Notes: generated by a model not told the origin, from the letters alone. A stretch of DNA of 64,000 bases from Eubacterium sp. (GCA_024698585.1 JAILRB010000001.1:1-64000), one strand, 5' to 3'. Positions 35,028-45,263 are shown, counted from the first letter of the stretch. Numbers and translations: made by a program.

Positions 35028-36008
35028 TTACAGTAAGTTCTTTCTTAATTCATCCCCTGAAGCGGCATGTAAATAAGCCGGTGCAATATCAAATACAGTC
35101 TTACATCCCTTCTGTCCTTCCTTACATAAACGATATGCAGCTCTTGCATAGGCCACTAATACGCTGGAAGTAAATTCAGGATTAGAATCCAATGTTAATT
35201 TATATTCAATGACATGCTTGTTTTCATCGTTGAATCCTGTGCTTCCACTTCTAAGAACCACACCACCATGAGGAATTCCTGCATGATCTCTGTTTAATTC
35301 TTCCTGACTGATGAAATGTACGGTTGTATCATAGTCTGCAAAGTAGTTTGGCATGGTCTTAATCTCATTTTCAATCTTATCAAGATCTGCACCTTCCTCT
35401 GCCACTACAAAACATTCTCTGGTATGTTTTTCTCTTGTAGTAAGTTCCGGGTTTTCTCCCTTACGGACACTTTCCAGTGCTGCTTCCACAGGAATTGTAT
35501 ACTGTCTTGCATCTGCAACACCTTCGATTCTTCTGATTGCATCTGAATGTCCCTGGCTTACACCCTTGCCCCAGAAAGTATAATCCTTTCCGTTTGGTAA
35601 AATAGCCTGTGCGTAAAGTCTGTTCAATGAGAACATTCCCGGATCCCAACCTACTGAGATAATTCCAATATGTCCGTTTTCCTGACATGCTTTATCTACA
35701 TTTGCAAAATGTTCCGGAATTTTCGCATGAGTATCAAAACTATCTATTACATTAAAGTATTTTGCCATTTCCGGTGTCTGGGTTGGCAAATCATTGGCAC
35801 TACCACCACAAAGAATTAATACATCAATGTCATCTTTCTTTGCTTCGATTTCATCCATTGAGAAAACCGCTACATCTGTTACGGTCTTTACTGTGGATGG
35901 ATCTCTTCTGGAAAATACTCCTACTAATTCCATATCCTGGCTTTTACTTAAAGCGCATTCCACTCCTCTTCCCAGATTTCCATAGCCTGCAATACCTACT
36001 CTAATCAT
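35028..36008 (-). CDS. ddh: meso-diaminopimelate D-dehydrogenase
   Basis: The 326 residues match Ddh in length and order: dinucleotide fold start RVGIAGYGNLGRGVE, the LILCGGSANDLPTQTPEMAK segment, SVGWDPGMFSLNRLYAQA, and FWGKGVSQGHSDAIRRIEGV. The enzyme makes meso-diaminopimelate from tetrahydrodipicolinate with NADPH and ammonia in one step, supplying wall peptide and lysine synthesis. It lies 3 nt downstream of a solute-binding protein gene, with which it is probably cotranscribed. Confidence 0.95.
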   Translation of the reverse strand: MIRVGIAGYGNLGRGVECALSKSQDMELVGVFSRRDPSTVKTVTDVAVFSMDEIEAKKDDIDVLILCGGSANDLPTQTPEMAKYFNVIDSFDTHAKIPEHFANVDKACQENGHIGIISVGWDPGMFSLNRLYAQAILPNGKDYTFWGKGVSQGHSDAIRRIEGVADARQYTIPVEAALESVRKGENPELTTREKHTRECFVVAEEGADLDKIENEIKTMPNYFADYDTTVHFISQEELNRDHAGIPHGGVVLRSGSTGFNDENKHVIEYKLTLDSNPEFTSSVLVAYARAAYRLCKEGQKGCKTVFDIAPAYLHAASGDELRKNLL

Positions 36009-36011
36009 TTC

Positions 36012-36809
36012 TTAATCTTCCTCCTTTTTTTCGTTGATATATTTATCAACAATTTTCTGAATGGTTCCTTCATTCTTTAATTCTTCTAAGGCCTGATTGA
36101 TATTCTTGGTCAATCGCTTATTTCCTTTTTTAATTGCTACAGAATATTCTTCTTCTGCATACGCTGTTTCCAAGATTTTCAGTCCTTGATTTCTTTTAAC
36201 AAATTCTCTCGCCGGTTCCTGATCAATGACTACACAATCAATCTTCCCGGCAACTAATGCTTTAATGGCATCTTCTCCCGCGTTATAACGCTCTACTCTT
36301 CCCAGTCCTTCTAATTCAATGTCATCAGTACAATACAAATCTCCTGTAGTTCCGGTCTGCACACCTACACGGCGATATTTTCCAAACCGGAACAAATCTG
36401 ATGCCTCACGAATTACAGAGTCTTCTTTCACGACAATGGTCTGAACCGTCGTGGTATAAGACTGAGAAAAGTCAACTTGCTTTTTTCGCAGCTCCGTAAT
36501 GGAAATCCCAGAGATTCCAATGTCTGCTTCTCCGGATTTAACAGCACCAAGAATTGTATCAAACTTCATATCTTTAATTTGAACTTCCACTCCCATTTTA
36601 TCCCCAATCGCTTTTGCGATTTCCACATCAATCCCCTTGTACTCATTATTTTCCACATATTCATACGGTGGAAAATCCGCACTAATGGCAACCACTAAAA
36701 CATCCTCATTAGCAGTCCCAATCTGATTCTTTTTACATTTTGTTTCACAAGCAGTGATGCTTCCTATGACAACTGTCACAAGCAATAAAAATAAACCATA
36801 CTTTTTCAT
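36012..36809 (-). CDS. Amino-acid ABC transporter substrate-binding lipoprotein
   Basis: The 265 residues have a lipoprotein signal (SITAC) and an SBP family 3 fold with FPPYEYVENNEYKGIDVEIA, the GEADIGISGISITELRKK block and VGVQTGTTGD. Such proteins capture polar amino acids at the cell surface. I chose 36809 for the GGGGAGG 6 nt upstream. No permease or ATPase gene is adjacent; the partner is ddh, which suggests the ligand might relate to lysine or diaminopimelate (inference). Confidence 0.9.
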   Translation of the reverse strand: MKKYGLFLLLVTVVIGSITACETKCKKNQIGTANEDVLVVAISADFPPYEYVENNEYKGIDVEIAKAIGDKMGVEVQIKDMKFDTILGAVKSGEADIGISGISITELRKKQVDFSQSYTTTVQTIVVKEDSVIREASDLFRFGKYRRVGVQTGTTGDLYCTDDIELEGLGRVERYNAGEDAIKALVAGKIDCVVIDQEPAREFVKRNQGLKILETAYAEEEYSVAIKKGNKRLTKNINQALEELKNEGTIQKIVDKYINEKKEED

Positions 36810-36924
36810 AAGAAACCTCCCCAAAAATCCGTACACAATTTTACTTGTGTCTAGTATAACACATTTCCATCAAAAATGCTATATCAACTATTTTGGGAAT
36901 TTCTTCTCTTCTTTTCATACTCTT

Positions 36925-38355
36925 TTAGTAATATACAATTACCGGATCTCCATTGGAAACCAACTGATAAATCTGTGCTGCTGCCGAAGCCGGAAGATTG
37001 ATACATCCATGCGATCCGCCTGCTACCCAGATGTTCCCACCAAATCTTGGTCTCCATGAAGCATCATGAAGTCCAACCCCCGTCGGTGTCAGTCGAATCC
37101 AGTAACTGACTTTTGTTTCATATTCATATCGACCATTTCGTCGTTCTCCACGAAGGATCTTATTCTGACGCTTATCATATGCAGTAAAAGCTCCTGCCGG
37201 AGTCTTATGTTTCGGATCATTCTTTCCGGAAACCACATCTGTTTCCAGTTTTTTCTTTCCTTTCACATATACCCACAAATGCTGTTTTGTTAAGTCGACT
37301 TCCACATAAGTTTTGCCAAATCCGTAATTGTTCTTCAATGACGCCACTTCCTTGGACGCATAAACAGGCTTGCGTTCCACATCCTTACGTTTTTTCAGTT
37401 CCTTGGCTAATCGTTCCAATTCCTTTTCTTCATCAATCTTCCAACCATAATAAGGACTTGGTGCCAATGTGATTTTCTTACCCTTAGTCGTTTTAAACTT
37501 TCGTGGTTTTGAAATGGTGTTTACCTTATTTGCAAGTTTTGAAACAAACTGCTTCATATGCTTGTCCCAGACTGCTTTCTTCTTGACATAGTTTCCATGC
37601 TTATCCTTGGATAACCATTTTACCAGTTTTGTTCCATCCAAGACTTCCTGACTTCCATTCGGTAAGTTATATGTAATTTTAACGCCTACCAGATCATTCA
37701 GGTTTAGTATCTGGTTGTTTAGAGTCATATCATCGGAATAAACCTTTGGAGACTGATACATTTCCTCCATGTCCAAAGACTCCTTACATTCCTTCAAGGC
37801 ACCACCCACGTAGGAAATTGCCGCCTTCTTCTTTAATGTTGTTCCCTGAACTTCCGGTGCAATAGCAAAGGTTCCATCTTCATAAACCGGTGCGGCATCC
37901 TTCGGCTTCACCATATTCTTTCGATCCATTTCCGGAAACTGATTTACCACCTTCTTAAGTTTGTCAATGGAATATTCTCCCTGAAGGTGATAATCCTGAT
38001 TATCCCTGTTCCAAAACCAAAGAATACTGTTTTGCTCATCCAGGATTTCCTGAACATCATATTCATTCACATACTGATAATCGATTTCTCTTCCGAAAAT
38101 CGTTTCTGTCTTATCTTCACGGAAATTTAATGTGATTTGATAATCCTTTGCGCTGGAGCATACGGTCCTTTCTGCCTGTTCCACGGTCATTCCACTAACA
38201 TCAATACCATTGATTCGGGTTCCCTTTGAAAATACCGTCTGGTAGGTGGATGACATATAAAAAAATCCAATGCCCACCACAGACACAATCGTCAGCAAAA
38301 TACCAATCAGAACCTTGCTCCGTCGTATCCTCCGAACTTTTTCTTCTACACTCAT
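36925..38355 (-). CDS. L,D-transpeptidase (YkuD) with an N-terminal peptidoglycan-binding region
   Basis: The 476 residues have a membrane anchor (about 14-34), a PG_binding_4-like region (about 75-200), a linker, and a C-terminal YkuD domain. The catalytic motif is HDASWRPRFGG with SHGCINLP, where Cys451 is the nucleophile. It makes 3-3 cross-links or attaches proteins to meso-diaminopimelate in the wall; the window's ddh makes that precursor. AGGAG lies 7 nt before the ATG. Confidence 0.94.
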   Translation of the reverse strand: MSVEEKVRRIRRSKVLIGILLTIVSVVGIGFFYMSSTYQTVFSKGTRINGIDVSGMTVEQAERTVCSSAKDYQITLNFREDKTETIFGREIDYQYVNEYDVQEILDEQNSILWFWNRDNQDYHLQGEYSIDKLKKVVNQFPEMDRKNMVKPKDAAPVYEDGTFAIAPEVQGTTLKKKAAISYVGGALKECKESLDMEEMYQSPKVYSDDMTLNNQILNLNDLVGVKITYNLPNGSQEVLDGTKLVKWLSKDKHGNYVKKKAVWDKHMKQFVSKLANKVNTISKPRKFKTTKGKKITLAPSPYYGWKIDEEKELERLAKELKKRKDVERKPVYASKEVASLKNNYGFGKTYVEVDLTKQHLWVYVKGKKKLETDVVSGKNDPKHKTPAGAFTAYDKRQNKILRGERRNGRYEYETKVSYWIRLTPTGVGLHDASWRPRFGGNIWVAGGSHGCINLPASAAAQIYQLVSNGDPVIVYY

Positions 38356-38494
38356 TTTTCTTCTCCTGAAATTCCTTATATCGCAAAAAATAAGTTTTAA
38401 AACATAGTAAAAGGTGATGAAAACTCACCACCTTCAATACTATCACATTGATATTTTTTTAACAAGATAATTATTTCCAAAATCAGGAATAATT

Positions 38495-39682
38495 CTATCG
38501 GATTTTTCGGGTTTCAATGTAAAATCTCTTTTCGTCTGCATGTCCCATGGAAAATGTTTTTCGTGGAAGGGATCCGTCTGCTCGTACAGCCGGGAATAAA
38601 TCTTCCTTTTTCATTCCTTCAAAAAGGAATCCCAATACGTGATCTTCCTTACAAAGTGCTTTTACGGTTTCTTCTCCATGAATATAATCAATTCCTACTT
38701 CCGGATGTTCCTTCATATATAAATCAATAAATGTCTGCAAAGTTCCAATCGGAAGTTTTGCTGTAGCCTTTACCTGAATGGTTCCGCATTCCTCATTGGT
38801 AATGCATTCAAAATACTGCTTCTCGTCTCCACCATGTTCCTCTGTATATGCCACAAACTTTTCAATAAAATCCTGAGCCTCCACCTGGAACAGCACTCGA
38901 TAAATCGGTTCAAAAGCAATGCTGTGGTCATGAACATTTTCCAATTCCACCAACGCATATCGTGCTTCCGGATTCTTTGTCAGAAGATAACTTTCTTTTG
39001 CAGCTGCCAACGAATGGTTACCATCCCCTACTACAAACAACAAATCTTCATTGGCTTCTAACAATTTTCCTAAAGCCTGCTGAATGGATTCTACCATTTT
39101 TTCATCTAAAAACCATCCGGTAATGTGTCCACCGTTTTTCATCAATTCGAAGTCATACGCTACTTTCAGTGTATCCTTCTGCTGTTCCAGCGGTTTTACC
39201 ACGGAATAACTTGGGTCATCAAACAATAACAAGATATGTGGCATTTCTAACGGTGCATCTTTTCGAATTTGAATTCTTGGAGGAAGACGGTCTTCCACCG
39301 TTTCTTCCGTGGCACGAATCAAAGTCTTACTGTTTTTATGATAATCGTAATCCTCCAGGTCAATGACTCCGACCAATCCTTTTCGGACCTTGTCTCCAAT
39401 GGTTCGTTCCACGTAAATCATGGCATTCTTATATTCATCTAACACATCCCCGTTTAGGTATTCCATCATTTTCTCATTGATTTTTCGAATACTCTCTTCA
39501 TTTTCATCCTTAAGCCATGCCTCGGGAAGCATAATGTTTAATGCTGAAGGAGCATCTCCTACAATGCTTTTTACATCTTCCCAGTACTCCGGTTCTGATG
39601 TGTGCTGGTCGCATGCAATCACGGACCATTTTTCAAAATCTTTTTTTGGCAACAATATATCTGCCGATTCAAAATAACTCAT
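38495..39682 (-). CDS. DUF1015 family protein
   Basis: The 395 residues fit the DUF1015 family, with WSVIACDQHTSEPEYW near the N-terminus, VVGDGNHSLAAAKE (about 220-233) and DYIHGEETVKALC (about 340). The function is not established; the conserved His and Asp residues suggest an enzyme. It is often found near serine and amino-acid metabolism genes, but here stands alone. Confidence 0.9.
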   Translation of the reverse strand: MSYFESADILLPKKDFEKWSVIACDQHTSEPEYWEDVKSIVGDAPSALNIMLPEAWLKDENEESIRKINEKMMEYLNGDVLDEYKNAMIYVERTIGDKVRKGLVGVIDLEDYDYHKNSKTLIRATEETVEDRLPPRIQIRKDAPLEMPHILLLFDDPSYSVVKPLEQQKDTLKVAYDFELMKNGGHITGWFLDEKMVESIQQALGKLLEANEDLLFVVGDGNHSLAAAKESYLLTKNPEARYALVELENVHDHSIAFEPIYRVLFQVEAQDFIEKFVAYTEEHGGDEKQYFECITNEECGTIQVKATAKLPIGTLQTFIDLYMKEHPEVGIDYIHGEETVKALCKEDHVLGFLFEGMKKEDLFPAVRADGSLPRKTFSMGHADEKRFYIETRKIR

Positions 39683-39757
39683 ATCCTACCTCGTTTTCTA
39701 TCATAATCTTCGTTTATTTTATCACAGTCCCACCTAGAATAGAACTACATTTTTTTA

Positions 39758-39786
39758 TTGGTTCTATCCCCTATCTATGATATACT
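39758..39786 (+). promoter_or_regulatory. Promoter of the ABC-2 export operon
   Basis: TTGGTT (39758-39763) and TATACT (39781-39786) are 17 bp apart, about 48 bp before the first gene. Confidence 0.75.
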
Positions 39787-39834
39787 TTTTCTATATTCCG
39801 CAATGCGAATAAATTGAAATAATTGGAGAAAAAA

Positions 39835-40533
39835 ATGATACAAAATATTACAATCAAAAATATTCAAAAAAGTTACTCCAGAAAGGGAGCGAACATCCTA
39901 AATGATATTAGTTTTACCGCAAACTCCGGGGAATGTATTGGTATTCTCGGATTAAACGGTTGTGGAAAAACCACATTGCTCAGTAGTATGGCCGGTTTGG
40001 TGGTTCCTGACAATGGATGTTTTTTACTGGACGGAGAAAATATCTTTGATTCTCATTCTTTTGAAGAAAAGATTGGTTATGTCCCTCAGAACAATCCCCT
40101 TATGGATGATTTGTCCGCCCGGGATAATCTTCGTCTCTGGTATACCGGTTCCAAACTTCATTTGGACGAGGAGCTTAATCACGGTATTTTAAAATCTCTA
40201 GGAATTGATCAGTTCGTGGACAAAAAAGTTTCTCAGTTATCCGGTGGTATGAAGAAGCGATTGAGCATTGGTTGCTCTATGGCAAATCAGCCTCCTGTCC
40301 TTTTAATGGACGAACCTTCTGCCAGCCTGGATATTGACTGTAAGGAGATTATTGCGCAGTATATCAAAAATTTCACAAAGGCTGGAGGGATTGTGATTAT
40401 TGCAACTCATGAAGAAGGCGAAATTAAATTATGCGACCGCATCTATTTATTAAATGATGGTTGTCTCCATCCGTATGAATATACGGATCTTCACACTCTT
40501 ACGAAAGATTTAAAGGAACATAAGCATGGATAA
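39835..40533 (+). CDS. ABC transporter ATP-binding protein
   Basis: The 232 residues have Walker A GLNGCGKTT (39-47), signature LSGGMKKR, Walker B VLLMDEPSASLD and switch His in IATHEEGE. The order and sequence fit ABC-2 exporters. I chose ATG 39835 from GGAG 7 nt upstream. It overlaps the next permease gene by 8 nt. Together the three genes form a half-transporter pair; the cargo is unknown. Confidence 0.94.
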   Translation: MIQNITIKNIQKSYSRKGANILNDISFTANSGECIGILGLNGCGKTTLLSSMAGLVVPDNGCFLLDGENIFDSHSFEEKIGYVPQNNPLMDDLSARDNLRLWYTGSKLHLDEELNHGILKSLGIDQFVDKKVSQLSGGMKKRLSIGCSMANQPPVLLMDEPSASLDIDCKEIIAQYIKNFTKAGGIVIIATHEEGEIKLCDRIYLLNDGCLHPYEYTDLHTLTKDLKEHKHG

Positions 40534-41716
40534 ATGGATTTTATTATTTAAATTAGAAATGAAACGGGTGAAAAATTCCATTCCATCAATGCTGATTGGT
40601 ATGGCGATTTTTATTGCCATCATTATGGGACTTTCCCTGGTTTCTTTCGGGGTTCAGAAAAATTTCAATAAAGTTTCTTCGAATTATCAGATTGCTCTGG
40701 TAGAAAAGGAAGAAAATATGTATACGGGACTGGTCATGGAAACCGTAGACTCCCTGACCACTGGGAAAACTACTTTCCAGTTGCATCATGTAGGGCGGGA
40801 AGAAGCCCTTGCCGGCTTGACCAACGGAAAATTTGATGCCGCTTTTATTATTCCGGATTCCTTCTTTGATGATATGATTATGGGACGGGATACGAAGCTG
40901 GAAGTTCACTATGGTGGTGCTCCTGCCACGGTCATCAGTTTTGTCATTGCAGACTTAACAGATGTTGCCACAAATTATGTAACACTTTCCGAGCGTTGCT
41001 TCTATTCTTCCAAGGAACTGTTGCAGAAAAGAAATGTAGCAAAAGGGGATGAATACGATGTTGCCCTGACTATGCCTTTTATCAATCTATTGTTGGAACG
41101 AAATAATATTTATGCCACAAAGCAAGTTTCCACTACAGACGATATGTCCTTTACGCCATATTATATCTGTGTCGGATTAATTCTTGTCTTTCTGTTATTA
41201 GGACTCCAAAGTTCCGGATTCCTGTCAAAACATCAACGGGATTTAGAACGAAAACTACAGGTAGCCAAGGTCAGCAGCTTCTACCAGATTCTCGCGAAGT
41301 ACCTGGCACTGTTTGTATGTTATGCAGCGTTATACCTTTGTATCATTCTTGGAATCTTCATTGCAAAACCGGAATACGGATTACGTGCTCTTTGTATTTT
41401 CCCGGTACTGATTCCGATTTGTGCATTTTTAGTATTTATCTATGAGTTCATTGAAAATACTGCCAATGCCATCCTGACCTTGTTTGTTACGGTAATCTCC
41501 CTTGGATTTATTTCGGGATATTTCTTCCCATTGTCCATGCTACCGAAAGCATTTGTGAAGCTTTCCTCCTGGACTTTAACAAGGTTGATGCTTGATTTTG
41601 CACAGGATTGTATGAATCATCAGGGATGGATTTTCCATTTCCTTCTTATGATGCTACACGCTGTCATCTTGTTTGCACTAACTGTTTTGATACGAAACTA
41701 TAAATTACGAAAATAA
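40526..41716 (+). CDS. ABC-2 type permease, first subunit
   Basis: The 396 residues have an N-terminal membrane segment (about 19-40), an extracellular domain of about 170 residues, and five or six C-terminal segments (from about 210), as in YhgE/NatB-like ABC-2 permeases. It overlaps the ATPase gene and is 15 nt before a second permease. The two share topology but little sequence, so they probably form a heterodimer. Confidence 0.87.
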   Translation: MDKWILLFKLEMKRVKNSIPSMLIGMAIFIAIIMGLSLVSFGVQKNFNKVSSNYQIALVEKEENMYTGLVMETVDSLTTGKTTFQLHHVGREEALAGLTNGKFDAAFIIPDSFFDDMIMGRDTKLEVHYGGAPATVISFVIADLTDVATNYVTLSERCFYSSKELLQKRNVAKGDEYDVALTMPFINLLLERNNIYATKQVSTTDDMSFTPYYICVGLILVFLLLGLQSSGFLSKHQRDLERKLQVAKVSSFYQILAKYLALFVCYAALYLCIILGIFIAKPEYGLRALCIFPVLIPICAFLVFIYEFIENTANAILTLFVTVISLGFISGYFFPLSMLPKAFVKLSSWTLTRLMLDFAQDCMNHQGWIFHFLLMMLHAVILFALTVLIRNYKLRK

Positions 41717-41731
41717 TATAAGGAGAACCCT

Positions 41732-42934
41732 ATGAATCATTTTAAGAAAGCACTCATATGGATTATTCTTTTAACCAAAAGATATTTAAAAAAACCACTG
41801 TTTCTCATTACCATATTATCGATACCGCTTCTGTCCTTTGCCTTAAAAAACATGTCCGGTGAAGACGAGCGAATCATGCGGGTTGCCATCTATGAAGAAG
41901 AAGCCGGTGCCAATCCTTTGGCAGATAAGGTTGTGAAAACAGTGCTTACCAGAGAAAGCGGTGCGATTTCTTTCTACACGGTAGATTCCCCGGAGGACTT
42001 GAAACGAGAGGTCCAAAACGGTAACGCCATATGCGGCTACCGGTTTCCGGCTGATTTTGAAAAACATCTCACCAATTACATAAAAAAGGATATGGATGAT
42101 TTACCTTACAAAAATGCAGTCATTCAATGTACCCTGATTGAAGACCGAAACTTCATTCATCTGGCTCATGAAATTATCTTTTCTTCCGTCTATGATGATT
42201 TTTCAAGAATTGCTCTGAAGGACTACATGTACCACAGTACTTATTTAGGGGATTTTACGGAAGATGATTGGAAAGAATTGTCAGACATCAGAAATCAATA
42301 CGACAATATGACCTTAGACTTTTTCAAGTTCTATTATGCTGATGGAACAGAGAATGAATTAATCAATCATCCGGAAGACCAGAGTTATTTAACCCTTCCG
42401 GTTCGTGGCCTGGTATACGCACTGATTCTTTTAGCGGCAATGACGGGAGCAATTCTTTTATTCCGCGATATGGAATCCGGATTCTTTGATGCGGTGCCGC
42501 TGAGCCGAAGAAATCTACTATCTTACTTATACATTATGATTCCATCGGTAATGGCTGGATTGATTGGATTCTTTGGAATCCTCATCTCCGGAACTACAGA
42601 AAATATCGGAATGGAAATTTACAATACGATTCTTTATGTGTTCATGACTATCGGATTTATCAGCATCCTTCACATTCTGCTGAACAACCTGAATCGCTTC
42701 GTTTCCATCCTTCCGATTTTCATTATCATAAATCTGATTATTTGTCCGGTATTCATTAACGTTCAGACAGCCGTTCCGGCCAGTGTGTACATTAAATGGA
42801 TTCTTCCGGTAAATTACGGAATTCGTGGAAATCACTCCTTTGTGGCAAGAATGTTGATGTTATCCATCGGTGTTCTTGGATTAGTGATTTGCCTGAAGTT
42901 CCAACATCTGAGAAAGATGAAACATAACGCATAA
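41732..42934 (+). CDS. ABC-2 type permease, second subunit
   Basis: The 400 residues show the same layout as the upstream permease: one N-terminal segment (about 21-37), an extracellular domain (about 40-220) and six C-terminal segments. AAGGAG lies 7 nt before the ATG. It ends the operon at a strong bidirectional terminator. Exported substrate is unknown; possible cargoes are peptides, lipids or drugs. Confidence 0.86.
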   Translation: MNHFKKALIWIILLTKRYLKKPLFLITILSIPLLSFALKNMSGEDERIMRVAIYEEEAGANPLADKVVKTVLTRESGAISFYTVDSPEDLKREVQNGNAICGYRFPADFEKHLTNYIKKDMDDLPYKNAVIQCTLIEDRNFIHLAHEIIFSSVYDDFSRIALKDYMYHSTYLGDFTEDDWKELSDIRNQYDNMTLDFFKFYYADGTENELINHPEDQSYLTLPVRGLVYALILLAAMTGAILLFRDMESGFFDAVPLSRRNLLSYLYIMIPSVMAGLIGFFGILISGTTENIGMEIYNTILYVFMTIGFISILHILLNNLNRFVSILPIFIIINLIICPVFINVQTAVPASVYIKWILPVNYGIRGNHSFVARMLMLSIGVLGLVICLKFQHLRKMKHNA

Positions 42935-42979
42935 CAAAAAAGAACGCGAAAGCAACAATCTCTGCTTTCGCGTTCTTTT
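42935..42979. terminator. Bidirectional intrinsic terminator
   Basis: A 17-bp stem (AAAAGAACGCGAAAGCA and mate) lies between the convergent ABC-2 permease and Ig-like protein genes. Confidence 0.93.
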
Positions 42980-42982
42980 ATT

Positions 42983-43861
42983 TTATTTCGTCTTCACTTT
43001 CTTTACAGAAGACCATGTCGAATAAACAAATTTTTTCTTTCCGAGAATCTTAAAGGTTCTCATCTTTACATAATAGAGTTTCTTTGATTTCAGTTTTCTC
43101 ACTTCCATCAGTCGAAAACTCTTGGAGCATTTCTGTGTCTTCTTGCTCTTGAAATTTCTGCTTGTGGAACAAGCCACTTCGTAGCCTGAAATTTCATTGA
43201 ACTTCTCTCCCATAAGTCCCTGCCAGAGAACGGAAACACCACCCTTAATTCCTGTTAATTTTTTAATCTTTGTGTTATATGGAACCACATTGAATTTAGC
43301 GGAACCAGATCCGGAATAATTTCCTCTTAACTTTACCTTCACGGTATATGTTCCGATTTTTTTAACTTTTTTGGGGTATATCACGCTGTAGTTTGACGCC
43401 GGAATTACCAGGTCTCCATCCTTTACGACAACGCCCGGTTTATATTTTCCTTTTTTCTTATATGGAAAATTCTTCTTTTTCAAAACAACCTTTGCCTTAA
43501 TCTTCTTTACGGAAATAACAAAGTTCTGTGTTACCGCTCCGGTATAATTTCCGATTCCGGTTACAATCATTGTGGCTGTTCCCACATCGACAGCATTTTC
43601 ATAAGAAACCGTGTAGTCCACATCTTTTACTAAAATTTTCTCACCATTCTTAATTTCAAGATTCTGTACGGCTTCGCTTCCGCTGTAAACCTTATCTTCC
43701 ACACCGGAAATGATACAGGTTCCAAGATCTACCTTTTCAGTCTCATCTGTGGTTACCAGTTCCTCTGCAAAAACCTCTTTTACGGTATTGACATCATAGC
43801 TAAAAGCCAATCCCGAAATCATTGCAACACTTACAATCGCACTTACTATTTTCTGTTTCAT
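42983..43861 (-). CDS. Secreted Ig-like protein with a lysine-rich FN3-like C-terminus
   Basis: The 292 residues have a signal peptide, a repeat-like beta domain (about 45-190; GIGNYTGAVTQNFVIS and RGNYSGSGSAKFNVVP are two diverged copies of one unit) and a lysine-rich FN3-like module (about 195-292) ending in WSSVKKVKTK. The same C-terminal type occurs in the tandem nitrilase, the LRR protein at 27.8 kb and the pseudogene at 63.3 kb. It follows the MBL-fold gene by 19 nt. Confidence 0.83.
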   Translation of the reverse strand: MKQKIVSAIVSVAMISGLAFSYDVNTVKEVFAEELVTTDETEKVDLGTCIISGVEDKVYSGSEAVQNLEIKNGEKILVKDVDYTVSYENAVDVGTATMIVTGIGNYTGAVTQNFVISVKKIKAKVVLKKKNFPYKKKGKYKPGVVVKDGDLVIPASNYSVIYPKKVKKIGTYTVKVKLRGNYSGSGSAKFNVVPYNTKIKKLTGIKGGVSVLWQGLMGEKFNEISGYEVACSTSRNFKSKKTQKCSKSFRLMEVRKLKSKKLYYVKMRTFKILGKKKFVYSTWSSVKKVKTK

Positions 43862-43880
43862 TTTCTTTCCCCTTTTCCCT

Positions 43881-44807
43881 TTATTTTTTATTTCTTACCA
43901 ATATAGAAATCGTCATGCATAACACTGCTACACCTGCTACATATTTACTCCACGGTGCAACCTTATGTTTCTTCTCAGTCCCTATCACGATACAATCACC
44001 GGAATGAATGTACTTTAATTGATATCCCATGATTTTCTTCATGGTCTCATATGGTTTTTCTCCGGTACAATGACAGGTATAAAACTGACTTTCATATTTT
44101 ATCAGTTCCTTTGCCGTATAAATAATCATTCGGACGTCTTCACGAGAATAATTATGCTTTCTCATCAAGTGGAACCCACTGATGACCACATCCGGATCAC
44201 TTCCAAACAGTTCTCGATAGGTCTCCATAATATTTAAGATTCCATGATGTGCACACCCTGAAAACAGAATGTTCTTATCGCCCTGATGAATTACCAGACA
44301 TTGTTCGTGCAAAAAGTCATCCTGAACCATGACGCCATCCACACATTTCTTCAGTCGCTGATTTGTTTTAGGAATTGGCTGTTTATCATGAATTCTTGAA
44401 ACCAAGAACAATTCATCGTCAATCTTCCAGTTTCCTTCAATAGCTACAATCTGTTCCTGGTTCTTTAGTTCCTGATTCAGACCAATATACTTTTCTTTTC
44501 TCGTTTCCTCATGAATGGAATAGTACTCGCCAAAAGCCGTTTTCTGCACATAAACTTTTGCTGTAGAATTCATCTTCAAAAAATGAGACAATCCACCACC
44601 ATGGTCATAATGACCATGACTTAACACCACCGTGTCAACCTGACTCAGGTCAACCCCCAGTGTTTTCGCATTTTCTAAAAATAAATCCGATGCACCGGTG
44701 TCCAATAATATTTTATGTTTCGTTGTTTCAATATAAAAGCTCAATCCGTGTTCCGTTAAACAGTCACGATTCCCCTCCGTATTTTCCACTAAATTAATAA
44801 CTTTCAT
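43881..44807 (-). CDS. MBL-fold metallohydrolase with a C-terminal membrane segment
   Basis: The 308 residues have the zinc-binding motif VVLSHGHYDHGGG (about 65-77), LDTGASDLF earlier, and FSGCAHHGILN and GFHLMRKH further along, as in the MBL-fold group of tetrahydromethanopterin-synthase-like hydrolases. The last 25 residues (VAGVAVLCMTISILV) form a hydrophobic tail, likely a C-terminal membrane anchor, which is unusual. I chose 44807 from GAGGAG 7 nt upstream. It may be cotranscribed with the secreted Ig-like protein. Confidence 0.88.
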   Translation of the reverse strand: MKVINLVENTEGNRDCLTEHGLSFYIETTKHKILLDTGASDLFLENAKTLGVDLSQVDTVVLSHGHYDHGGGLSHFLKMNSTAKVYVQKTAFGEYYSIHEETRKEKYIGLNQELKNQEQIVAIEGNWKIDDELFLVSRIHDKQPIPKTNQRLKKCVDGVMVQDDFLHEQCLVIHQGDKNILFSGCAHHGILNIMETYRELFGSDPDVVISGFHLMRKHNYSREDVRMIIYTAKELIKYESQFYTCHCTGEKPYETMKKIMGYQLKYIHSGDCIVIGTEKKHKVAPWSKYVAGVAVLCMTISILVRNKK

Positions 44808-44971
44808 TTTCCGACTCCTCATAATAATGACGACTTGTTCATTTTACCATAGACTGTTAAAGATTAAAACATCCTTTTTTCCCGTCAGTTTTTTCCACAA
44901 AAATCAAAATCTATTCAACCACTTTCAAGCGATAGTTCGGTACACTTAAATCAGAAACGAGGTGATTCAAA

Positions 44972-45262
44972 GTGGATTTTGGAACGAGAGCAAAAAAATT
45001 ACGGGAAAATGCTTCACTGACTCAGAATCAGCTTGCCAGGCAACTAGGTGTTTCCGCATCCATGATTTCTTTTTATGAATTACGGGAGCGTGCCCCGTCC
45101 CCGGACATTTTAATTAAGTATTCCAAAATATTTCATGTCACAACAGACTACTTGTTAGGACTGAATCCGACGAAAACCATGGATGTCAGCGACTTAAACG
45201 AAAATGAATTATATGCACTAAAAATCATTGCAGACACCTTTCGAAGCGAACGAAATGCATAA
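44972..45262 (+). CDS. Small XRE-family regulator
   Basis: The 96-residue protein is almost entirely an XRE helix-turn-helix (LTQNQLARQLGVSASMISFYE) with a short helical tail. The start codon is GTG, with AGGTG about 9 nt upstream. No target is evident. A terminator follows immediately, so it is monocistronic. Confidence 0.88.
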   Translation: MDFGTRAKKLRENASLTQNQLARQLGVSASMISFYELRERAPSPDILIKYSKIFHVTTDYLLGLNPTKTMDVSDLNENELYALKIIADTFRSERNA

Positions 45263-45263
45263 G

